DNA of 14,123 bases from Actinomycetota bacterium (GTDB taxonomy: Bacteria > Actinomycetota > Actinomycetes > Nanopelagicales > Nanopelagicaceae): contig NSHZ01000037.1 in the NCBI GenBank assembly GCA_002737595.1, positions 1-14,123 of the forward strand, read 5' to 3'. Positions 5,880 through 12,525 of this stretch are shown here, in pieces (within the stretch, counting starts at the first letter, position 1; each line of letters begins with the position of its first letter). Under the pieces are notes generated by a model. It had not been told where the DNA came from, made no database searches, and saw nothing but the letters and a program-made list of their open reading frames with translations. The position numbers were made by a program, and so were the translations under genes.

Positions 5880-6424
5880 ATCGAACTCCTTCGGCGGCGG
5901 GCCTGCGATTCAAATAACACCCATATTCCTACACTCAACACCACTATCGACACAATCGAGAGGTGTTTTGTGTGAACAGTAAAGAAACTTTTTTGCGCTG
6001 GCAACTCATCCGAGTTGACCACGAGTGTTGAGGTGTCAACGTCTTCGATCCCACCTAAGAAGAAGTCGAATTGGCCAGCGACTGGATGCCCGTCCTCGGA
6101 GAGCACCCGAAAGTCAACATGGTAGGCACCAACAGCGGTGCTGGAATTCAATTCCCGGGTCAAGGAAGAAGCACTGACTTTACTCTGACCGTTGGATATT
6201 TCTTCACCAGAGGAATCAGTCACGATGACTGCGTTGGCCCCAGCAAGGTCTGAGAGATTCTCACCAAAGAGGAGAACGATCTTGGTTGGCAAAATTGACA
6301 CGTGACTTGAGGCTGCCGGAATTGAACCAATCAACTCAGCGTGAGCGTGTGCCTGAAACGGCGTTAAAAAAAAATTCATCACCACCACTCCAAGGCTAGC
6401 AATCAAATTACGTACGCATCTCAC
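5876..6424 (-). CDS. copC: CopC-domain copper-binding protein, secreted and membrane-anchored
   Basis: A copper-resistance CopC/YcnJ-type protein of 182 residues from GTG 6424, or 184 from ATG 6430. An N-terminal signal peptide (RCVRNLI, hydrophobic core, then FQAHA) would be cleaved before His28 (HAELIGSIPA), which would be the N-terminal Cu(II) ligand. A second expected ligand site, SEDGHPVAGQFDF, places His113 near the end of the beta-sandwich. A hydrophobic segment at about 155-171 followed by RRRR anchors it with the domain outside. No CopD membrane domain is fused or adjacent. I prefer GTG 6424 because TAGAAT lies exactly six bases before it and no Shine-Dalgarno sequence precedes either start. 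A run of nine T in the signal-peptide codons (plus-strand A run 6366-6374) is a slippage-prone tract. It is coupled to arsC through GTGA. Confidence 0.88.
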   Translation of the reverse strand: MRCVRNLIASLGVVVMNFFLTPFQAHAHAELIGSIPAASSHVSILPTKIVLLFGENLSDLAGANAVIVTDSSGEEISNGQSKVSASSLTRELNSSTAVGAYHVDFRVLSEDGHPVAGQFDFFLGGIEDVDTSTLVVNSDELPAQKSFFTVHTKHLSIVSIVVLSVGIWVLFESQARRRRSSM

Positions 6425-6430
6425 TTTCAT

Positions 6431-6436
6431 ATTCTA
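6431..6436 (-). promoter_or_regulatory. -10 element of the copC-arsC operon
   Basis: TAGAAT on the minus strand, six bases before GTG 6424 and directly abutting ATG 6430. If transcription starts at the usual distance, ATG 6430 would lie outside the mRNA and GTG 6424 would be the leaderless start. No -35 match is apparent. Confidence 0.5.
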
Positions 6437-6460
6437 TCTTTGGTATATGTCGCTTAGGGG

Positions 6461-6466
6461 TAAAGT
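6461..6466 (+). promoter_or_regulatory. Candidate -10 element of the YbaK-domain gene
   Basis: TAAAGT, eight bases before ATG 6475, inside the 50-base divergent gap with copC. The spacing is two bases longer than at other starts here, so this is a weaker call. A leader of about two bases would result. AGGGG at 6456-6460 is too far from the ATG to serve as ribosome binding site. Confidence 0.35.
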
Positions 6467-6474
6467 TACGGTTT

Positions 6475-6969
6475 ATGAGCCATGAGGCAATCAAAAACCA
6501 CCCTGCCGTGGAGCGAGTGCGCGCAGCGCTATTTGAATTCGGGATCACCCCTGAGATAACTATCTTGAGTGAGTCTGCAAGATCAGCCAAGGAAGCAGCA
6601 GCCGGATTAGGAATCGAAGTCGGCCAGGTCTGCTCGTCACTTATTTTCACATTGGGAGATTCGACCGAACCTCTTCTCATCCTTACATCAGGAAGACATC
6701 GTGTCGATACTGATCTAGTTGCCAACAACCTCGGGGTTTCACACCTGGGACGCGCCGATGCTGATATCGTGCGCAGCGCGACGGGCTTCGCAATCGGCGG
6801 AGTCTCCCCAGTGGCACACCCTGCTCCGCTGCGCACCATCATCGACTTGGCACTCAACGACTATGACGTGGTGTGGGCTGCTGCTGGGCACCCACATGCC
6901 GTCTACCCGACAACTTTTGGAGAGTTACTCCGCATCACCGGTGCGGTAGAGATGAAAGTGGGTGATTGA
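6475..6969 (+). CDS. YbaK/EbsC (aminoacyl-tRNA deacylase) domain protein
   Basis: A 164-residue single-domain protein of the YbaK/EbsC/ProX superfamily, whose members hydrolyse mischarged tRNAs in trans (for example Cys-tRNA(Pro)). Family landmarks are VCSSLIF (52-58), LTSGRHRVDTDLV (70-82), GFAIGGVSPVAHP (104-116) and the C-terminal WAAAGHPHAVYPTTFGELLR (134-153). In characterised YbaK and ProXp-type deacylases a lysine sits in the first landmark; here that place appears to be serine (54/55). From memory, related actinobacterial proteins have Asn there, so this is a subgroup without the lysine and its substrate is uncertain. It stands alone between copC (divergent) and the carotenoid operon, with 29 bases to the next gene. 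Confidence 0.88.
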   Translation: MSHEAIKNHPAVERVRAALFEFGITPEITILSESARSAKEAAAGLGIEVGQVCSSLIFTLGDSTEPLLILTSGRHRVDTDLVANNLGVSHLGRADADIVRSATGFAIGGVSPVAHPAPLRTIIDLALNDYDVVWAAAGHPHAVYPTTFGELLRITGAVEMKVGD

Positions 6970-6986
6970 TTTTCGCACGCTTCGCC

Positions 6987-6992
6987 TAGAAT
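6987..6992 (+). promoter_or_regulatory. -10 element, leaderless promoter of the carotenoid-modification operon
   Basis: TAGAAT followed by six bases (TAGAGC) and then GTG 6999. It is identical to the copC -10 hexamer. TTGATT at 6966-6971 is the nearest -35-like sequence, but the 15-base spacer is short. Confidence 0.6.
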
Positions 6993-6998
6993 TAGAGC

Positions 6999-7784
6999 GT
7001 GATCCTCTCTACGACCCGCACCGGAAGTGGCACTCCACTCATACTTATTCACGGCATGGGATCGGCGAGCACGATTTGGAAGGGCATTACACCTGCGCTA
7101 GAACGACATTTCGAAGTAATCACCGTTGATCTTCCCGGACATGGGAAAACGCCTTACGACCCGGGCCAAGCGATGGACCCTGCCGCACTTGCAGATCTTG
7201 TAGTCGCGAACATGGATAGCCTAGACATTCAAAAAGCACATGTTGTCGGGAACTCACTCGGCGGGTGGGTAGGTCTAGAGATTGCGAGTAGACACCCAAG
7301 TCGCGTGCTTACTTTTATCGGACTAGCCCCCGCTGGGTTGATACTTACTCCGTATACGAAAATTAACCCCATCACCGCACAATCACGACAGATCGCGGTC
7401 TTCACCCATTCTATTCAGAAATATCTTTTGAGATTTATGTGGGCGAAAAGAATTGGATTTGCTTCTTCTTCACCAAAGTGGCGAGAACTTCCTTATGAGT
7501 ACGTACTTGATGCGGCCCTGGCGATGGGATTGTCCAAGGGTTACTTTCCCGCTTGGAACGCCATGCTTTACCGACGTTTTGATACACCCATCGATTCTTC
7601 GATCCCTCTCACGGTAGTTTTTGGAGATAGCGACCAGACTCTGCCAGCCTCAACGTGGCAGGAACGTACATTGGTACCGCCACACACCAGGTGGATTGTG
7701 TTACCTCACTGCGGACACGCCCCTCAATGGGATTGCCCAGAAGAGGTTGTACGTATCATCTGCGAAACCGCTGCGCAGCGATGA
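6999..7784 (+). CDS. Alpha/beta-fold hydrolase
   Basis: A 261-residue cytoplasmic alpha/beta hydrolase with no signal peptide. The oxyanion-hole motif HGMG is at 18-21, the DLPGHGKT strand-turn at 44-51, and the nucleophile elbow GNSLGG at 84-89 with Ser86. Near the C-terminus are the acid region VVFGDSDQTLP and the histidine region PHCGHAPQWD, completing a Ser-Asp-His triad. The substrate is unknown. The start is GTG 6999, close to the first strand and without a Shine-Dalgarno sequence, fitting a leaderless mRNA. The stop overlaps the next start as ATGA, tying its translation to the CrtA-like gene, so it may act on a carotenoid or its precursors, for instance as an esterase or hydratase-like enzyme. 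That role is inference from position only. Confidence 0.9.
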   Translation: MILSTTRTGSGTPLILIHGMGSASTIWKGITPALERHFEVITVDLPGHGKTPYDPGQAMDPAALADLVVANMDSLDIQKAHVVGNSLGGWVGLEIASRHPSRVLTFIGLAPAGLILTPYTKINPITAQSRQIAVFTHSIQKYLLRFMWAKRIGFASSSPKWRELPYEYVLDAALAMGLSKGYFPAWNAMLYRRFDTPIDSSIPLTVVFGDSDQTLPASTWQERTLVPPHTRWIVLPHCGHAPQWDCPEEVVRIICETAAQR

Positions 7785-8455
7785 TCATCGCGATTCGCTT
7801 CTGGGAAATGAGTGCCTTTCGTGGCATCTCGCTTATGGCCACTAAGCGCCAAGCTCTTCGAAATTTCCCCGGTGTCACTTTTTCCAAACTGCTCGGCACT
7901 GGGCGTGGAGAAACTTTTACGCCGCGCGATGCAGACCCACACACCTGGGGATTATTGGCAGTTTTCCAAGAGGAGTCTGCACTAGAAATTTTTAATGGCT
8001 CCTCCCTAGTAAAATCCTGGGGAAGTACACCCAATTTCAGCGCTGATCTCACACCTATTACTTCGCAGGGCAAATGGGCTGGCCTCTCCCCTTTCGCAGC
8101 AGAAGTTCACCCATCGACAGAGGGACCGGTTGCCGCGATTACAAGAGCTCGTATCAAAACGTCAGAAGCGTTGCGCTTCTGGCGCGAAACTCCACCTGTT
8201 ACCAACTCGCTCAAGAGTGCACCGGGTCTACTCGGGGCGATAGGAATTGGTGAGGCACCTATTGGATTGCAAGGCACTTTCTCTCTCTGGGAGAACAACG
8301 CCGATTTGCGCGCCTTCGCCTATGGTTCACCTGCCCACCAGCGGGCTATTGAACTCACTTCGGCTCGAAATTGGTATAGCGAAGAATTATTTGCCCGCTT
8401 TCACGTCCTCCGGGCAGAGGGCATCCTTGGGGGGCGGACTATTTCTGCCAAGTAG
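7781..8455 (+). CDS. CrtA-like (spheroidene monooxygenase family) carotenoid oxygenase
   Basis: A 224-residue protein resembling spheroidene monooxygenase CrtA, a heme-containing enzyme that in phototrophic bacteria puts a keto group at C-2 of acyclic methoxy- or hydroxy-carotenoids. Matching features are FSKLLGTGRG (34-43), the W/F-rich middle, GPVAAITRARI (115-125), FWRETPPV (133-140), GAIGIGEAP (152-160) and the strongly family-like QGTFSLWENNADLRAFAYGS (164-183) and NWYSEELFARF (197-207). The start ATG 7781 overlaps the hydrolase stop (ATGA); an open frame further up lies inside the hydrolase. With CruF, a glycosyltransferase and a second desaturase downstream, a role in keto-carotenoid synthesis fits. 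The exact substrate is unknown, since the rest of an anoxygenic phototroph pathway is not seen. Confidence 0.82.
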   Translation: MIIAIRFWEMSAFRGISLMATKRQALRNFPGVTFSKLLGTGRGETFTPRDADPHTWGLLAVFQEESALEIFNGSSLVKSWGSTPNFSADLTPITSQGKWAGLSPFAAEVHPSTEGPVAAITRARIKTSEALRFWRETPPVTNSLKSAPGLLGAIGIGEAPIGLQGTFSLWENNADLRAFAYGSPAHQRAIELTSARNWYSEELFARFHVLRAEGILGGRTISAK

Positions 8456-8457
8456 GG

Positions 8458-8463
8458 CAGAAT
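8458..8463 (+). promoter_or_regulatory. Possible internal -10-like element before cruF
   Basis: CAGAAT followed by six bases (GACGAC) and ATG 8470. It departs from TANNNT at the first position but keeps the six-base spacing, and no good Shine-Dalgarno sequence precedes cruF. It may give a secondary leaderless transcript inside the operon. Confidence 0.25.
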
Positions 8464-8469
8464 GACGAC

Positions 8470-9270
8470 ATGTCAGTCCGGGTGTATCGAGGCGGCTATG
8501 CGCGCTATCGTCGGCGCCGATATCCCGCCATCCTGACCTGGGTCACCACACTTCTGGCAATTGCCACACAGATGATCTATCCACTCATGCCAGATGATCG
8601 CCTGCTCTCTCTAACATTCTTCATAGTGGCCGCCTTCGCACTAGCTGGCCTGATGCAGGCGTGGACCGCGCACGGCATGAAATATGCTGCCACTTGGCTC
8701 ATCGCGACCACACTCTTCGGCTTTGTGGTTGAAGAAATTGGTGTACACACCGCGTGGCCCTTTGGCGAGTATTCGTACTCAGACTCTCTAGGTCCGGCAA
8801 TCGCCGGAGTTCCACTCATTGTGCCTCTCGCTTGGGCGATGATTTCTCATCCAATCCTGATTCTCGCTCGGCGCATCTCCGCTAGGTGGGCACCGCTGGT
8901 CTTCGGATGGACCATCATGGCCTGGGATCTCTTCCTCGATCCGTTGATGGTTGATGCGGGACGCTGGACTTGGAATTCAGAGTCACCTGACATTCCATTC
9001 GTTACGGGAATCCCACTTTCAAATGCAGCGGGCTGGTTACTTTGCGGAATTGCCCTTGGTGCAATCTTGCATTGGGGGCTTCCACACGAACAGCGCAAGA
9101 TCGCGCCCAGCAGCGCCACCGGAGATGTCATTCTTGGATGGACATTATTTTCGGGAATTATTGGAAATCTCTTTTTCTTTGATCGTCCCGGAACGGCACT
9201 GGTAGGTGGGTTCGCCCTTGCGCTGCCGCTACTCCCCTACTTTTTCATGAAGTGGATTAGTCGCGGGTGA
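8470..9270 (+). CDS. cruF: CruF-type carotenoid 1',2'-hydratase (DUF422 family membrane protein)
   Basis: A 266-residue multi-pass membrane protein of the carotenoid biosynthesis/DUF422 family. Characterised members (cyanobacterial and Deinococcus CruF, and haloarchaeal homologues in bacterioruberin synthesis) add water across the terminal double bond of a psi end group. After a basic N-terminus there are about seven hydrophobic segments. Family motifs are VVEEIGVHTAWPFGEYSYSD (86-105), GVPLIVPLAW (113-122), MAWDLFLDPLMVDAGRWTW (150-168) and GIPLSNAAGWLL (180-191), with several acidic residues and His93 as candidate active-site residues. The start ATG 8470 follows the CrtA-like stop by 14 bases. 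Its stop overlaps the glycosyltransferase start (GTGA), the cruF-cruG pairing known from cyanobacteria. Confidence 0.9.
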   Translation: MSVRVYRGGYARYRRRRYPAILTWVTTLLAIATQMIYPLMPDDRLLSLTFFIVAAFALAGLMQAWTAHGMKYAATWLIATTLFGFVVEEIGVHTAWPFGEYSYSDSLGPAIAGVPLIVPLAWAMISHPILILARRISARWAPLVFGWTIMAWDLFLDPLMVDAGRWTWNSESPDIPFVTGIPLSNAAGWLLCGIALGAILHWGLPHEQRKIAPSSATGDVILGWTLFSGIIGNLFFFDRPGTALVGGFALALPLLPYFFMKWISRG

Positions 9271-10382
9271 TTGTCCTTGCATCAGTAGCACTTGGTATCA
9301 ATGTGCTCAACCTAGTTATTTGTTTTATTAATCTTTTCGCAATGCGTCGCCTCTCTCCCACCACAGAGATTCGCCAGCAAGTCAACGTGCTCTTGCCGTG
9401 CAGAAATGAAGCCCTGCGAATTACCTCCACTCTCGCAGCACTTAGGAATCAAGAATCGCTCCAAGATTGGCAGCTATACCTCCTGGACGATCGCTCGGAA
9501 GATCACACCTTTTCCTTGATCACCGAAGAAACTGCGAATATGGATAACGCGACAGTACTGAGTGGCGAACCATTAAATGGAGAATGGATCGGAAAATCAT
9601 TTGCTCTCCACCAACTCCTCACCAAGAGTCGAGAGAGCGAGTTCACGGTACTCATGGATGCTGATGTCACACTCTCCAAGGCCGCGATAGCGCAATCTAT
9701 TTCCACGCTAGTGTCGAGCAAGCTCGACTTTCTCAGCATCTATCCCAAACAAATCACCCGCTCCTGGAGTGAATTCTTACTCCAACCGCTCCTCCAATGG
9801 ACCTGGCTCACGACGTTGCCATTGCGCCCGAGTGAACGCTCTTCGAGGCCTTCCACCACTGTTGCAAACGGGCAGTTCATGGTGATCCGCACAGCGGCGC
9901 TCGCTGACATCGGAGGTTTTTCGAGTGTGAAGAATTTCGTTCTTGATGACATAGCTTTGGCTCGCGCACTCAAGCGTGCAGGTCACCACGGCACTGTTAT
10001 TAACGGGGCACAGATTATTCAGTGCCGCATGTACATGGATTTCCGTCAGCTTTCGGCTGGATACCGTAAATCCCTCTGGAGCGCCTTTGGCTCACCGACC
10101 TCCGCCGGTTTCGTGGCCGCGTTATTTGCATGGGCCTACATATTGCCTCTCCCCATGGCCCTTTTTAGCAGCGGAAAGAGTTCAGCATTGGCCATGAGCG
10201 CACTGGTGATAGCAATAGGCATTCGGGCAACAACGGCGCTCACTACTCGTTCTCCGATCGCATCCGCGCTCTTTCATCCCCTCGCGATAGGCATCTTCAT
10301 CTACCTGCTCGCCGCGTCGTGGATCGATCGTTTCCGCGGACATCTCTCCTGGACTGGTCGATCTTTAAGTGGCGCACAATGA
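9267..10382 (+). CDS. Family-2 membrane glycosyltransferase, CruG-like (probable carotenoid 2'-O-glycosyltransferase)
   Basis: A 371-residue processive-type GT2 enzyme with an N-terminal transmembrane helix (about 4-25), a GT-A domain and two or three C-terminal membrane segments (about 280-350). NVLLPCRNEA (40-49) opens the nucleotide-binding fold. Catalytic signatures are LLDDRSED (72-79), the metal-binding DAD at 131-133, VLDDIALARALK (225-236) and GYRKSLW (265-271), a variant of the (Q/R)xxRW motif. The arrangement resembles cyanobacterial CruG, which glycosylates the hydroxyl neighbouring the one added by CruF. The start is GTG 9267, coupled to cruF; the stop is coupled to the next desaturase (ATGA 10379-10382). 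Donor sugar and position of attachment cannot be read from sequence. Confidence 0.87.
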   Translation: MIVLASVALGINVLNLVICFINLFAMRRLSPTTEIRQQVNVLLPCRNEALRITSTLAALRNQESLQDWQLYLLDDRSEDHTFSLITEETANMDNATVLSGEPLNGEWIGKSFALHQLLTKSRESEFTVLMDADVTLSKAAIAQSISTLVSSKLDFLSIYPKQITRSWSEFLLQPLLQWTWLTTLPLRPSERSSRPSTTVANGQFMVIRTAALADIGGFSSVKNFVLDDIALARALKRAGHHGTVINGAQIIQCRMYMDFRQLSAGYRKSLWSAFGSPTSAGFVAALFAWAYILPLPMALFSSGKSSALAMSALVIAIGIRATTALTTRSPIASALFHPLAIGIFIYLLAASWIDRFRGHLSWTGRSLSGAQ

Positions 10383-11848
10383 GCAGTATTGCCATTATCG
10401 GAGCCGGTGTCGGCGGGCTCGCCGCCGCTGTCAAACTCTCCGCTCTGGGGCATGATGTTGAAGTTTTCGAGAGCAGCGCCTTCGTCGGAGGAAAGTGCCG
10501 CACTGAAGAATTCAATGGCTACCGGTTTGACGTAGGACCTTCGCTCTTCACGTTGCCGGCTGTCTACCGCGACCTCTTCCTCAAAAGTGGCGCACCGCTC
10601 GAGGAAGAACTCACCCTGGTGGCTCTAGACCCTGCCTTTGAATATCGCTTTGCTGATGGTCAAAGACTCAATTACTACGCATCACGCGGCGACCTCATGC
10701 AATCAATCACCGACACTTTCGGAGCTAATGCCGCAAGTGATTGGCAACGCCTCATTGATCGCGGCAGCGAAATGTGGCGAGTGGCGCGCGGACCTTTTAT
10801 TCAATCACCTATTGGATCACTCTGGTCAATGATTCGACGCAGCGGATTTTTGCGCGATGCCCGCATCATCGCTCCCCACCGGACATTGCGCGGTATTGGT
10901 CGATCCATAGTTTCCGAACCGCACTTGCAGATGATTATCGACCGATACGCGACATACACGGGATCAGATCCACGTAAAGCGCCCGCAGCTCTACTCACCA
11001 TCCCTTACATCGAACATACTTTTGGAGCGTGGCATATCTCAGGGGGTGTCGGAACGCTCAGCGAGGTGCTGGCCGTTCGCGCCCGAGCCCTTGGAGCGCG
11101 CATCCATCTATCTTCTGACGTTGCCACGATCGAAATCCACGATGGAGTAGTCACCGGGATTCGGCTAAGTGATGGCACTTTACGTGAGGCCAACATCGTC
11201 ATTTCCAATGCAGATGCGAGTCATACTTTTAATTCACTCATCGATGCACCTCGGGAGTCCGCACGCCTGGCTAAAGAGAGCGCCTCGCTGAGTGGTTTCG
11301 CTCTCCTGCTTGGATTGCGCGGCCGTACCCCCGGGCTTGGGCATAACACCGTGCTCTTTCCGACCGATTACAACGCCGAGTTCGATGCGCTCTTCGGCGA
11401 ACACCCCCACGTCATCGCCGAGCCAACCATCTACATCTGTTCTCCAGATGATCCGGAAATGCGACCGCATGCAGATTCCGAAAGTTGGTTCGTTTTGGTA
11501 AACACTCCGGGAACAGAATTTATTGATTGGGAAAACGATGCATTTGTGGAAGATTACAAAAACAAAATTATCGATCAGATCGAAGCCCGCGGATTTCAAG
11601 TACGCGAGCGAATTGAAGTCTGTGAAGTTCGCACTCCGGCACATCTCGAGCGGGAAAGTCGCGCCCCCGGTGGCGGCATCTACGGCAAGGCGGGAAATTC
11701 GCGAACCGCCGCGCTCTCACGCACCAAGAACACCACCAAGATCCGCGGGCTCTACTCAGTGGGTGGCTCGGTACATCCCGGTGGAGGTTTACCTATGGTG
11801 GGCATGGGGGCTGAAATCGTCTGCAAAGCCATCGGCCAAGCAAATTAA
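10379..11848 (+). CDS. CrtI/CrtD-type FAD-dependent carotenoid desaturase
   Basis: A 489-residue FAD oxidoreductase of the phytoene desaturase family. The ADP-binding motif GAGVGG is at residues 8-13 with E31 at the end of the second strand, then GGKCRTEEF (37-45) and YRFDVGPSLFTLP (48-60). The C-terminus has the family's LYSVGGSVHPGGGLPMVGMG, ending the FAD-binding site. The start ATG 10379 overlaps the glycosyltransferase stop; a GTG-led extension of 20 codons lies inside that gene and precedes the Rossmann fold, so it is rejected. A second CrtI-like gene begins at 13579 beside crtE. That one is probably the main phytoene desaturase, so this copy is more likely a CrtD-like late desaturase (for example 3,4-desaturation next to a hydrated end). 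This assignment is inference from context. Its stop lies in TTAA, shared with the convergent gene. Confidence 0.9.
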   Translation: MSSIAIIGAGVGGLAAAVKLSALGHDVEVFESSAFVGGKCRTEEFNGYRFDVGPSLFTLPAVYRDLFLKSGAPLEEELTLVALDPAFEYRFADGQRLNYYASRGDLMQSITDTFGANAASDWQRLIDRGSEMWRVARGPFIQSPIGSLWSMIRRSGFLRDARIIAPHRTLRGIGRSIVSEPHLQMIIDRYATYTGSDPRKAPAALLTIPYIEHTFGAWHISGGVGTLSEVLAVRARALGARIHLSSDVATIEIHDGVVTGIRLSDGTLREANIVISNADASHTFNSLIDAPRESARLAKESASLSGFALLLGLRGRTPGLGHNTVLFPTDYNAEFDALFGEHPHVIAEPTIYICSPDDPEMRPHADSESWFVLVNTPGTEFIDWENDAFVEDYKNKIIDQIEARGFQVRERIEVCEVRTPAHLERESRAPGGGIYGKAGNSRTAALSRTKNTTKIRGLYSVGGSVHPGGGLPMVGMGAEIVCKAIGQAN

Positions 11849-12477
11849 TCTAACCCCTGGTTGTGTAATTTTTTGTAGGCGTACTCGGCAACCTGGCGGA
11901 GTGCATACAACTCCATGATTAAAAGCAGCACCGCAAGTGGCGTCGCCAGGAAAGGCAATCCAATGCCAGCTGCTATCAGCAAACCACGCACTGGACGCTC
12001 AGCGATGGTGACAACCCCCACTTCATATATACCGAGGGATCGAATCTTTGCTCGCGAATATTCCTGGACAAATCCCACAACCCAAATACCCGCTACCACC
12101 CAGAGTGGAACATCGCACCGCCAGAGCGCAATCAACCAGGCAACTTCCACCAAACGATCAGCCACAGAATCAAGGACTGCCCCGCGCAATGTCACTTCGT
12201 CTCGGAGAATGGCGACTGTGCCATCTAACCCGTCAAGGATGAGAGCAGCGATTACGATAAACGCGACGTATTGCGACGGCGCAAGCCATGCACCCGCTCC
12301 ACCGATAACGATTGTTAGAAGCGAGATTGCGTTGGCGGAGATCGGCCTCAAGGGCCGGGCTGCCACAAATGCGAAAGAGAGCCAGCCAGCAACGATCCGA
12401 GATGGCTCCACATCTCCATGAAGTGCTACCCATTTAGCGACATACTCACTACGCCCCATGTGGAGACCTTTTCCCAT
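11845..12477 (-). CDS. CDP-alcohol phosphatidyltransferase family membrane protein
   Basis: A 210-residue multi-pass membrane enzyme that would transfer a phosphatidyl or similar phospho-group from a CDP-activated donor to an alcohol. The signature D-x2-D-G-x2-A-R-x8-G-x3-D-x3-D is present as D82, D85, G86, A89, G99, D103 and D107, but the arginine after Ala is Ile90. All metal-binding aspartates are kept. I recall related actinobacterial proteins with a non-Arg residue there, so this looks like a defined subgroup of unknown acceptor. A conserved ERPVRG follows at 160-165. Starts at 12495, 12477 and 12459 are possible. I choose ATG 12477 because TAGAGT lies seven bases upstream. It sits antisense between two carotenoid operons and ends within the stop of the desaturase (TTAA). 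Confidence 0.87.
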   Translation of the reverse strand: MGKGLHMGRSEYVAKWVALHGDVEPSRIVAGWLSFAFVAARPLRPISANAISLLTIVIGGAGAWLAPSQYVAFIVIAALILDGLDGTVAILRDEVTLRGAVLDSVADRLVEVAWLIALWRCDVPLWVVAGIWVVGFVQEYSRAKIRSLGIYEVGVVTIAERPVRGLLIAAGIGLPFLATPLAVLLLIMELYALRQVAEYAYKKLHNQGLD

Positions 12478-12484
12478 GGAACCG

Positions 12485-12490
12485 ACTCTA
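12485..12490 (-). promoter_or_regulatory. -10 element of the CDP-alcohol phosphatidyltransferase gene
   Basis: TAGAGT on the minus strand, seven bases before ATG 12477. It lies in the 48-base gap shared with the divergent crtE gene and supports the middle of three possible start codons. Confidence 0.45.
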
Positions 12491-12514
12491 CCCAACGGGC
12501 GGCTGCGGTGAAGC

Positions 12515-12525
12515 GGAGGTAATCT
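12515..12525 (+). promoter_or_regulatory. crtE start region: Shine-Dalgarno overlapping a -10 element
   Basis: GGAGGT (12515-12520) is five bases before ATG 12526, a normal Shine-Dalgarno spacing. TAATCT (12520-12525) overlaps its last base and is exactly six bases before the in-frame ATG 12532. The first reading implies a longer mRNA, the second a leaderless mRNA beginning at codon 3. Both cannot serve the same transcript. Confidence 0.45.

Noticed and set aside
7655..7780. 42-codon extension of the CrtA-like protein
   Set aside because: It lies inside the hydrolase, over the region encoding its acid-histidine end, and does not resemble the family N-terminus, which begins with MIIAIRFW at 7781.
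10319..10378. 20-codon extension of the desaturase starting at GTG 10319
   Set aside because: It lies inside the glycosyltransferase and would push the FAD-binding beta strand away from the N-terminus; ATG 10379 is coupled to the upstream stop.
11234..11644. 136-codon minus-strand open frame inside the CrtI/CrtD-type desaturase
   Set aside because: No ribosome binding site or homology that I recognise; lies fully within a strongly supported gene.
11915..12421. 168-codon open frame on the plus strand opposite the CDP-alcohol transferase
   Set aside because: Low-complexity Thr/Ser/Arg/Pro composition with no family resemblance; the opposite strand has a clear membrane enzyme with its signature motif.
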